A stretch of DNA of 64,000 nt, taken from Apophysomyces variabilis. Its lineage: Eukaryota; Mucoromycota; Mucoromycetes; Mucorales; Mucoraceae. The DNA lies in assembly GCA_002749535.1 (NCBI GenBank), contig MZZL01000394.1, positions 124,001 through 188,000 on the forward strand. Direction: 5' to 3'. The translations under genes were made by a program, and so were the position numbers. The notes beneath the pieces were generated by a model that saw nothing but the letters and a program-made list of their open reading frames with translations, was not told where the DNA came from and made no database searches. This document shows positions 1 to 9,354 of the stretch, piece after piece (positions within the stretch are counted from its first letter, which is position 1; each line of letters begins with the position of its first letter).

Positions 1-959
1 CGCTTTATATTGGACCACATTTTAATTGTTCAACAACACTACAATTTTACTCGGCATTCCTTTCTTCGCGGTACTCTTGGCACGGGTTCGGATTCTGGTG
101 TCGTTGTGCAAAAGAATTTTGTCACCCTTCTTGAAGATCCCGTGGTACGAGACTAGTAAATCTGCAAAACTCATTCCGATAGGTAGAATAACTCGATTTT
201 TAATCAACGAAAATAACCGAGGCGCAGAACTCTGTGAAAGAATAACGCAAGTTATACTCATTTAAGGCTTCGTATGAATGAATAATAAATATCATCTTGA
301 GCAGAAATCATATTGAGCTATGACAGATTACGGGCTGATAGTCTTATAGAGAGCATACTATATATTTCTTATACAGTGTTTCCCGAAAGTAAAGTGGCGC
401 CAGGCGGAAATCGATATCGCGCTGACCCTAGTACATTAGCAACATGGCTGCAGATGAGTTAGCTTGTGGGCAATGTCTTTGGTGACCTCTACCCAGAAAT
501 TCGTGCTGGGGGCTGGCAACGATTCCATAATAAAACGTTGAAAATGTGCACCGAAGGTGGTTAATTTGTTGTACGGTTCCACAGAATTGATATACAATAG
601 TTTTGGATTGCCGAGCAAACAGGCAGCGAGTACCTTTGACAAAGCAAATCTGTAGCACGGATTGACCCTCCAATCTCCGTTCAACAGCTGGATAATATCT
701 TCGTTTTGGATTTTATACTCGAAATGCTTCATGGGATTATCGAGGGTGGATCGTGCCAAGGCCCTTTGCGTTTCTTATTTCTCATTTTTATCAACAAACT
801 CGGCACACTTATCGTCTGCCCTTTCTCATTTTTCGATTGCTGAAATTACAAAGAGCACGCTTGGCTTGAGTAGAATTTGTTGACACGTGAATTTGACAAG
901 GAATCACTGGTTGCCATGGCAAATACTTGCCTCTTGGTGATATAAATTGCAAACCGCTC
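1..959. other. left edge, no gene assigned
   Basis: There are short open frames on both strands, for example a 107-codon frame on the minus strand at 436-759, but I recognise no domain in any of them. The stretch lies directly downstream of the decayed IS630/Tc1-type transposase and may include its worn 3' part. Nothing else is supported. Confidence 0.3.
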
Positions 960-1620
960 CATGTTATGTGTGCGGAAGACACTGCTCATGACCTTTCTGT
1001 CGTTTTGTGATTTGTGCTGCAGGCTGCAAGCCTCTGTCACACGTGCCTATAACATAACGTCCTGTTACCGTTCCTCTGCTGATACGCACAATGCCATCAC
1101 CTCGCTTTGGTCTTCTTGTTGGCTGGCATTCGTGCGGAAGTCTCAGGCTGCATTTAATCAAGCCTACAATACAAATCACATCGACGATGGTAGTTTCATG
1201 TGTTCGTCTCTGGGCACTTGAGCTTTGCAAGTGAACCCTTCTTTGACCAGGTCATCTACTTTTCATGTTGACAATGAAAGGCAGATACGTTAAAGAAGAC
1301 GCAGTTTCCTTAAAGTTCATGTCCGTTTTTTTTCACCTTTGGATTCAATATAGGCACTCTTTACTTTTTCCTGCACTGCCCCTTTCTACAGGCTGTAACT
1401 AAGGTTCTCTGAGAGATCGGTTGCAATGTTTTCTTACAGATTCAGGCACAGTGCTCTTGGATTCCTTAAGTCCTGTGTATACCTGCATTCTTTGTTCTAG
1501 AACCTGTTCTAGACGGCTGACTGGTTCTCATCAATGCAATCTAGAATGACTTTTTTATGCTCCTCAATGAGAAGACATAGGCAACCAGTCTTCCAACGTT
1601 TTCCGAAGGTGTCTGGGTCT
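960..1620 (-). mobile_element. decayed IS630/Tc1-mariner-type transposase fragment
   Basis: Reading the minus strand from about 1620 downward across several frames and stops gives the order of landmarks of the IS630/Tc1-type DDE transposases common in Mucorales. A frame near 1540 reads LIEEHKKVILDCIDENQSAV. Then follow YTGLKESKSTV, LQPVER and WKKTDMNFK (with stops), then RRTHETTIVDVICIVGLIK and KRGDGIVRISRGTVTGRYV near 1050-1170. A later piece ending in IYITKR fits the region just past the second catalytic Asp. The expected FLDES motif is destroyed, so the copy cannot be active. The assignment rests on motif order recalled from the family, not on an alignment. Boundaries and terminal repeats were not found. 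Confidence 0.6.
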
Positions 1621-2769
1621 CTCGTACTGTTGCGCCGCATCTTTGTGCCGTATGAACGTCGATTTCCAATTATTTGCAGTAGCAGGAGCGCTTAAATTCA
1701 TCTCAAATGAACAATCTCACTTTATCCCAACTCACGTATAGTATGAAATTACGGCTTGACCGATGGTTCTCTCATTGCAACATCGATTTCAGTCTTCAAT
1801 ATGCGTAGCTTCTGTTTCCATATTTTGTTTTTAACATAGTTCAGACAAACACTGTGTACGAGAGCCCAGCGTTTCAAGACCATACTACTCTTCATCAACA
1901 ATATGACCATAGGCTCGGACCTGCCATACTCATTGACAACAGTTCCCTTTTCGTTTTCATACGTAAATTGAATGCTCGTTATGGCAAGAGGTATACGTAA
2001 TTGTGCTGAAAAAGCAACCCTGAAGGGAGTGCGCTTCATATATCATAGACAAAGTAGTACAACAACAAATTCTGAAAAGGTCACACTTGATTTGTCGCCA
2101 TCATGCCATTAACTCCCAAATGGTGCGACTCTCACTTTCTGGGAACAGTGTGTGAAAGAATTTCTCTGCACTATATTAGGGTTGGCATTGAAATTTCTGC
2201 GGAGCGTTATGTGCTTGTATTGTCGGGCAGAACAACGGTATTCTATAGCAGATGCATCTCCCTTTTAATCTCAACCCTTGTGTTGTTCCAAATAAGGTGC
2301 TATTTAACCTCTCCAAACCCTTACTCTAACCTTGTCAGGAAAATATATTTAATGCTAATATTGTCAAAAAGCTGCCAGCTTCCCTGGTAATGATACGGTA
2401 ATATATACTGTATCTGAGAAGATGAAGAGCGGAAACTTAAAACGAACAGGCTGTTCTCAGTCAAGTTGAGATACTGCTAACGACACAGTTCGTGTAAATG
2501 GTTGAGCGGACAAATCGATCGACATTTTCGAAGGCCAAAATTTTAATTATATGCAAGGTAATGATAGTCCATAACAATTCGATATGTGAGCGCCAGTGTT
2601 AGTTACTGACCTTGCTGAGTCTATAATATGCATTGAACATTCTACTAGCAGAAATGTGTAGAAACATGGATAATCAAGAAAAACGCGGAGCTGGCTACAG
2701 TAAGGTTACAAACGTGTCATGATTTCTTTTATCAAATTCTACGGCAAAAGACAGAAAAAAAATAGGGTT
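1621..2769. other. intergenic, no gene assigned
   Basis: AT-rich sequence. A 96-codon minus-strand frame at 1749-2039 lies just upstream of the decayed transposase and could be its worn N-terminal part, but it shows no recognisable helix-turn-helix. A 95-codon plus frame at 2103-2390 has no recognisable domain. I see no RNA gene here. Confidence 0.3.
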
Positions 2770-3999
2770 CTATGTAGATCTAGTATACAGAAAATGCTCG
2801 TTGCGTTGTTGAATATAACCAGTATATGTGCTTTTTGGCGTGCCAATGAAGTTAGAAGCATGCGCGGCAACTTCAGCATCGACAAGAGGAAGCAAGAGTT
2901 TGGAGACGGACACTTGCGGAAAATCGTGAAGAGAGAAAAGACAGAGAAATTCTGAGTAGAGAGATGCAAAACGTTCGCGCGGATGGGGGGCGTCGGTTGC
3001 CATATAGATAAGCTGCAGACGGGGATCGGGTGAAGAAGCGCGAATGCATTCTTTCAGCAGCTGCATGCGATTAGCGGCGACTGCATTGAGCCTTTCGAAG
3101 GCTATGTCATCCTGTGTAGTACTCGTCTGCGCTTGTAGTCTCTTACGTATTTGGTCCAACGTGACAGAGACCGTCTTCCGAAACACTCCATCTCCCTGAC
3201 GCAAGTGAATGCTGACAAACTGGGCTGGGCCGCCAAGACGATCAACAACATTTGCGGCAGACTCCCGGACGGCAGGATGAATGATGGCAAGCTCCTGACG
3301 TAAATATTCTCGTATTAGTATCAGTTCTGCATCTTCTTCCAACACTAGCCGATGACTGCCAAAGAGAGATCCGAATAATATAAATTTCTCCTGGCGCGAA
3401 CGTAGATCTTCTAAATAAACTTTGGTCGCAAAATTCCCAGGGTGTTTCTTCCCGTTCTTCTTGTCATACAGTTGGTAAGAATATCGTGCGTTATCTTCAA
3501 ACTGATAAACTAATGATTCATTTCGTGCATCTAACGGGACGCCCCAATTTCGTTCGAAATAGTCCCGTCTCATGTCTAGTCTTTCGATTGTCCGGATCCC
3601 GAACTTTTCCAGCGGCGATAGGTCAAAAATCGTCTTGGCAGGAACGGGGACATATTGGCGATAGTCAGAGCAACTGCGAGTGTTCTCCCCGTGGGTACAC
3701 TGATCCAATCTCAATTCGAGGCCGGGTGAGGGCCGCCAAAATGTAGCAACACCTATGTTAAGTTCGGGAACGATTAATGTTCTGTTGAGGGCCTTAGCGA
3801 GTACAAGCGCATTGATCAGTGCTATGCGCTGATTATGTAGACCAGAGTGCGGCAAGAATGTAATAAACTTTTCCTCTAAAGGTATCTCCTGTGTGAAGGA
3901 TGGTTCATAAGACATGTGTAACTTTGTGACATAAAGAAGTAGAATAAGGCCTAGACAGACAACGGTCCATAGTTTGTATGAGCGTTTATGCGCGAGCAT
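2770..3999 (-). CDS. O-fucosyltransferase-like type II membrane protein
   Basis: Single exon of 409 residues. It is probably a Golgi/ER glycosyltransferase of the GDP-fucose O-fucosyltransferase-like group found in fungi; donor and acceptor are not known. The chosen Met (MLAHKRSYK) is followed at once by one hydrophobic helix (about residues 10-25, VVCLGLILLLYV), giving a type II anchor. The frame stays open to 4179, but that extension is low-complexity Leu/Ser/Phe from a pyrimidine-rich leader and was left out. The lumenal domain has the family signature HSGLHNQRIALINALVLAKA, then LNRTLIVPEL, a Cys-rich segment, FVSIHLRQGD (the Arg-containing donor-binding loop) and a C-terminal FIGTPKSTYTGYI, matching the usual 'N-x-x-S-T-F/Y-S/T' end of these enzymes. 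It lies tail-to-tail with nothing and shares orientation with the bZIP gene upstream. Confidence 0.75.
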   Translation of the reverse strand: MLAHKRSYKLWTVVCLGLILLLYVTKLHMSYEPSFTQEIPLEEKFITFLPHSGLHNQRIALINALVLAKALNRTLIVPELNIGVATFWRPSPGLELRLDQCTHGENTRSCSDYRQYVPVPAKTIFDLSPLEKFGIRTIERLDMRRDYFERNWGVPLDARNESLVYQFEDNARYSYQLYDKKNGKKHPGNFATKVYLEDLRSRQEKFILFGSLFGSHRLVLEEDAELILIREYLRQELAIIHPAVRESAANVVDRLGGPAQFVSIHLRQGDGVFRKTVSVTLDQIRKRLQAQTSTTQDDIAFERLNAVAANRMQLLKECIRASSPDPRLQLIYMATDAPHPRERFASLYSEFLCLFSLHDFPQVSVSKLLLPLVDAEVAAHASNFIGTPKSTYTGYIQQRNEHFLYTRST

Positions 4000-4298
4000 A
4001 ACAAATAGAAAGGGAAAAGGGGAGGAAGAAAAAGGAAACGTATAGTAGAATAGAGTAGGAAACGAAAGTGAAAGAAGGGGAATAGAGAAAGAAAGAGAGA
4101 GAGAGAGACAGAGAGGGAGAAAGAGAAAATTAAAATAAAAGAGCCAAGAAGTACTATATAACAAAACCAATCCTACCAAGGCAATAGTATCCTTATCTTT
4201 TTCCGTTTTTTTTTCTTTTTGTTATTTCTACTAATTTGGAACTACGTACGGTTACACAGAATGACTGGGTGATCGACTTTTTTTTTTGGGAACATGCT
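4000..4298. promoter_or_regulatory. upstream region with purine/pyrimidine tract
   Basis: The spacer before the O-fucosyltransferase-like gene holds a long GA-rich stretch on the plus strand (about 4010-4135), which reads as CT-rich in the direction of the gene, and a T-run at 4277-4288. CT-rich leaders are common upstream of fungal start codons. No specific binding site is claimed. Confidence 0.4.
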
Positions 4299-5228
4299 TT
4301 ATACTTGACTACCATTTTCTTGTTCCTTTGCCACCCCATTGTCCGCGGACTTTCGATCGCCGTTTGCTTTATCCAGACAAGAAGAAGGATGAGGTGATGG
4401 ATGAGAATGCGATGAAGTTTGTGATGCTGCCGCCATCACTGCCGCAGCAGTTAGTCCGCCTGGAGGCATGTGCATCCCTAGTTTGGCATTGAGTTCTTCT
4501 ACTTCCTTCATCAACCGGTAGCTTTCAGAGCCCTGATGTAGAGTTCCCATAGCAAGCTTCGTATTAAGATCCTCTATCTGTTTGTGCAAACGGGCATTTT
4601 CTTCTTCCAGTCGAGTTATTTTCTCCTCCATTTCTTGAATATATTGCTTTTTCTTTTTGCGACATTCCTTGGCAGCCACACGGTTGCGAAGTAGTCTTCT
4701 TTGCCGACGTTCATCGTTGGTCATATTGCGAACATTGGTTCGTTTGTTATCATCGATAGATTCTTGCGTAGGTTGTGTAGGTGGAGGTCCAGGCAAAGCA
4801 GTGATGACATTGCCTTGTAATTGCTGGAGTAGATTGGATGTTAGACCAGGCACGGCCATTGGAGACACCATGGCTTGGGCCAGCGACGAGGCGGTCAGAT
4901 TAGCCAGATCCTGACCAGTGGCCTGCGCATAAGATTGTAGTAATTGTTGATGCTGTTGCTCCGTCAATAAAGGTATTGCCGTGGCGTGATTATGATCATC
5001 TGCGTGTTTCTGTGTATTCACGTCTTGTTCATCTTTAATAGTTTCATCCGTTTTCCTTGACTTTGTCTTGGACGAATCAAGATCCTCAGAGGCAGTACGC
5101 TTAGTCACCTCGGGGGTTGGTTGTGGTGATGTGGGTGCTTGTGGAGATGATTCATTGGTGCTAGATGACTCGTCAACTATGGCTGGCTGGGATTCTTGCT
5201 GCTGCTGGTTTGTGCTATCGGTCATCAT
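4299..5228 (-). CDS. bZIP transcription factor, CREB/ATF-like
   Basis: Single exon, 309 residues, nuclear DNA-binding factor. The N-terminal half is rich in Ser, Thr, Gln and Pro, as in activation regions. The basic region is RLLRNRVAAKECRKKKKQYI (about residues 180-199). It carries the N-x-x-A-A-x-x-C-R pattern of bZIP proteins, and the AAKECRKKKKQY spelling is closest to the CREB/ATF group. A leucine zipper of four to five heptads follows (EEKITRLEEENARLHKQIED...). The C-terminus is Ser/His-rich. Two Met codons stand at the start (MMTD), either of which may be used. No kinase-inducible domain of the animal CREB type is obvious, so the pathway is not assigned. Confidence 0.88.
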   Translation of the reverse strand: MMTDSTNQQQQESQPAIVDESSSTNESSPQAPTSPQPTPEVTKRTASEDLDSSKTKSRKTDETIKDEQDVNTQKHADDHNHATAIPLLTEQQHQQLLQSYAQATGQDLANLTASSLAQAMVSPMAVPGLTSNLLQQLQGNVITALPGPPPTQPTQESIDDNKRTNVRNMTNDERRQRRLLRNRVAAKECRKKKKQYIQEMEEKITRLEEENARLHKQIEDLNTKLAMGTLHQGSESYRLMKEVEELNAKLGMHMPPGGLTAAAVMAAASQTSSHSHPSPHPSSCLDKANGDRKSADNGVAKEQENGSQV

Positions 5229-7788
5229 TCCAAGTGTGACGTATACGTTTGATGGATGAGGTTTAAAAAAACCGAATTTGTTGAAAAACAGTCAAATAAC
5301 GCAGCTGAGAACAAAGGCTATGATAAAAAATAAAGCTTCTTGTTCCCGTGATGTCTCTTTGTTCTTCTTCTCTGTGTTTCTTCTTGATTTTATACACTAT
5401 AATTGTGTCAACCCTCTTTTAGACTTCAAAGGATGACGAAGCAAGGAACTGTCGACGTAATCTCCCACCTACCTGAGGAGATAATAAAAAAATTTGTTAA
5501 ATCTTATCCAATCATAATGCCTACTTCACCAGACTCCTTGCCTTTTCCAGCCGATTTTGATAATACAGTCACACATGGTCGGGAAAAAGCACGACCGACA
5601 CTTCCTCTCCGTTTGCTGAAAGGGTATCATCAAGCGATAGCGGTCTTTTTCAGAAGTGCGCACCATTAGAGGGATAGATACCCAAAATTCGTTAGCTTAC
5701 CAAATTGATGGTTTATCCTTTGAGCCTTGTAGCTTATGTATATATGCCCTCACTACCTTCTGCATTTGATTAATTGAAGAAAAAATATTTGATTATGTAT
5801 GGCTTTCTTTTTTATTCATATCACTCCATTGTGTCACCCATTCTACGAGCTATATGTAAGAAAAACAAAGATTTCCGACAGTTCTATATATAAGTTGTGC
5901 AAGCAGATTCGACCGCTAATGTGGTATAAACAGAAGTCGTCTAAAACATAAGCAATCTCTAAGACAAAGACAAGCGGTTATGACATTTGTAGGCGAATAT
6001 TTCCATGCAGAATTATATATCAACAAACCAAACGTAGGTGTTGTCTCGCATTTGTTTTGACTTAGGACAAAAGTGAGGATCAAAAGTGCTTACACGACAA
6101 GAGCAACAACAAAAACCTAAAAGTCCGACGTGCCTTCTCTAGGATACAACCTCGTCTTTGAGAACTACCTTCCTCAGGACGCAATAGGTCTCAGCGCGGC
6201 ATGGCTGAGCTATGTCTGACGGCGCATGTTTCTGTCATAACTGGCACAGATATTGGCGATCACGGCAAGTTCATTTAAACAGGATACGGTACTGCTCGTA
6301 GTCATGCATGCTTGCTTAACATTTAATGAAGAGACGATCCAATCCTGCACAGACCATTTTGCTCATGGTTGCGTAAAATCAGGTCTGAGACCCTTGAACC
6401 CGCCTGCTTTATTTTTCTTTTGTTTACCCGCACCTTTATCAGCTTCTGTTGGATTACCCACATATTGTGTTACACACTGCGCATTTGGAGATAGGTGTAT
6501 GCAGCCTCAGTAGGTTTGTGAAAGGCAATACTTAAATTCTGCTCTTCCATGTTGCTGCTGTTAGGTTTACAGTGTTTCGGGAAAAGTCTACACGGTTATA
6601 GCAACGTTAATAGACATGTTGCATGTACTGCGAATAACCACTTCTATGCACTGGTTCTGTTTCATGATCTACAAGTTTCGTTCGGCACAGGGTAATACCT
6701 AGAATTAGAAATCTGACCATTCTTGTATGGATCAGCGTAAGACTGCATTGCATTGGATATCAACGGATAGATGATGGCTCTTTATGAAGGCAATAGAAGC
6801 AAGGGACTTCTATGGTGACACACGACTGTCTAACCCTCATGCAGCGTCCGCAATGACTTTAACAAGGCCTGCTGCTAGAAACCGGATTTTAATAACGAAC
6901 GGATATACTGAGACAATGATTAGCAATTTGCTTTTCCAAGGTTAACGAATACAGACATCTGAATCTACCAAGAGACATCTTGAGATCGTACTAGTCAAAA
7001 TACAAACAAAAATAAGAAATATATAAATATATTTTGGGTGACTGAGATTTATCCAATACAAAAGTCTCATTGTAGTCTGCAGAAGTCAGAGAATGCGGTT
7101 AATGGTACGACTCTTTGTGTTCTACAGTCGGTGCAATGATTCGGATGTTCCTCAGGAACCCCTCCACTCCGACAACTCGTCTTGTGCAACGTATCCAAAC
7201 AATGCGTCGTTAGGAAGTAATACTTAAATCACTACTGTTCAAATTGCGTGTGTAGTTAATATTCGTCCTTTATTGAATGTATAATAAAAAACAGGGTTAG
7301 GCCTATTGGGTTCGACAATGATGAGAAACAACTTCGCCTACTTGATGAGATCTGCATTTATTCCACGCTTGGGTACGGTATGAGACCGCCAAAAAAAATT
7401 TTGGTAGAGTCTATCCGAAGTCACTAGGAGTATTATGAATACGAGGAGTTGAGAGACGGTGGGTGGGAGTAAGAGACCCAGTACAAACGCTGACAGGCGA
7501 GGAAGTTATATACCAGGTCCCCGCACGGACATGCGGAAAGGTAGAAACAAAACAAGAAGGGGTAGCGGTCTCTTAGGTAAGATTGGCCTATTGAACCCTG
7601 CTGCTTACAAAACCATGGGACGACCGGGATCTGAGCGGGCTCAACCGCCGTGCGCCAAATGCAGAAACTCCCCGGGTTACACCTAAAAACGGTAATGCGG
7701 ATCCACGTGTAGAGAAGTGGCGTGAGCTATACTATGAATCTTATCCAATCAATCCGTTATTACTTGAAGAACGGCAAAATCAAAAAAA
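5229..7788. other. long gene-poor spacer
   Basis: About 2.5 kb between the divergent bZIP and SREBP genes. Short frames (5403-5669 plus, 6253-6513 plus, 7459-7686 plus) have no recognisable domain. On the minus strand around 6490-6130 one frame is open for long stretches, interrupted by a few stops; this could be a decayed gene, but I cannot name it. The 7440-7690 segment is more G-rich than its surroundings. No RNA gene or clear repeat was seen. Confidence 0.35.
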
Positions 7789-9234
7789 ATGGCATGTTAT
7801 GCTAAAGAACAACTTATAACTAGGGCCAGATTGTTCCAGCAGGTACCCTTTTACCTTACTTCTTTTATTTACTTCATTGACGTCATGTTACTACAACAAG
7901 AAATTGTTGACTTGGGTTTTGACAGTACTTACATGGGAGCAGATCCCCTCTCATCCCAAGACAGCAATAATAAGTCCACGGACGCTTTGGATCACAACCC
8001 TTCCCCCGTTCAGGACCCCACTGACTATCTGCTGGGCGAGAATGACTTTGACGTCTTCGATTGGTGTCTCAATGGCGAAAAAGATCAACCACCGCCATTG
8101 GTTACTACAACAAGCGTTCCCGCCGCAACACCGTCGCCCTTGGCACCCACCCCAGTAGATTACTGCTGCTATCCATTACCACCATCACCACCGCAACAGA
8201 AAGAAGATATGCAATCATTTCAATTCCCCCTATACTCCTTTAACGAGGTGGCATATATGACGATACCAAATAATTTATCAGGTACAAAAGAACAAAAAAT
8301 GATCGATTGCTAAAAAAAATTATCAGCGAAATCCGAACCAACAACGCGCAAACATAAACTGGATGAAGAATTCATTCATAAAAAGGTGGCTCACAATGCC
8401 ATCGAGCGTCGATATCGAAATAATATTAACGACCGAATCCAAGAACTCAAGAACGTTGTACCGGCGCTATATAAAGCTAAGGCTTCATCATCTGAAGACG
8501 ATGACGACGACTCGGACGAAGAAGAGCGAATAGTCGACGGCGTACCAGTGGCCAAGAAACTGAATAAGGCCACCATTTTGCGAAAAGCTACCGAGTATAT
8601 TGATTATCTCAAGCATACAAATGAACTGGTGGACCGAGAAAATCGGATTTTAGAGCAAATCCTTGCACAAATGCCTAACGGTGCACCATTGCTTGCTCGT
8701 TTCCAAGTTCAGAAACGTGAATATCACGAAATGGAGCAACAACGATTAGCCCGCGAACGGAAAGAAGCGAAAGAACGTGAAAAGATCGAACGCCAGAGAA
8801 TGCTGCGAGAACGTGCGGCTCAACGGGCCGCTCTGGCCGAACTGATACCGAAACCCGAGAGACGCCCATATAAGCGTCGAGCATCCAAACGCCAAAACGA
8901 GCCAAAATCGGACAATAAGATGTTCACAGTCATGTTCATGTGTCTCGCTCTTTTTGCGACATCACCGAGTACGCCGTCTTACGTGCGTCAACATTCCGTT
9001 CACAGCGTTCCTCAATCTTCCGAATTTGTAGTGCAAACAGTTGACTATCGGTAGGTCTGGATGAAAGCTTTACAATGATACATGAATCTCACGCGATGTA
9101 AAAGAAGTATTATTCGATATATTTTATATATAGCTGTCATTGGCTACTTTTTCCTTAATCCCTTCCTATGTCGTGTCCTTCGTGTCAAGCCAATTATTCG
9201 ACCCATGCACCAATTTAACGAGAAAAAACATTAA
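7789..9234 (+). CDS. SREBP-type bHLH factor with two membrane helices
   Basis: Three exons, 7789-8281, 8327-9050 and 9108-9234, total 1344 nt, 447 residues; if the Met at 7885 is used, 415 residues. The bHLH basic region reads HNAIERRYRNNINDRI, with the Tyr (ERRY) that defines the SREBP class. The loop is enlarged by an acidic Asp/Glu run, as in fungal Sre1, and helix 2 reads KLNKATILRKATEYIDYLK. After a charged coil comes a first hydrophobic helix (MFTVMFMCLALFATS), a short polar loop of about 27 residues, then in exon 3 a second helix (ILYIAVIGYFFLNPF) and a basic tail with VKPIIRP. This is the SREBP hairpin topology. The long C-terminal SCAP-binding/regulatory domain is absent; the protein stops about 25 residues after helix 2. 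It likely sits in the ER membrane and is released by cleavage to control sterol or hypoxia genes (inferred). Exon 3 relies on a GTAGGT donor at 9051. Confidence 0.82.
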
Positions 9235-9354
9235 TCTTTTATGGATAGAAAATAGAACCTGTACACTTTAGCTTTCTTCTATGCTTCTTATGTAAATTTG
9301 TTTGTTTATTTATTGTCTTATCTATTATATATACCTATCTGTCGTTGTTGTCCT

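Noticed and set aside
4000..4179. N-terminal extension of the O-fucosyltransferase-like frame to 4179
   Set aside because: It is a low-complexity Leu/Ser/Phe translation of a CT-rich leader; the Met at 3999 directly precedes the membrane anchor.
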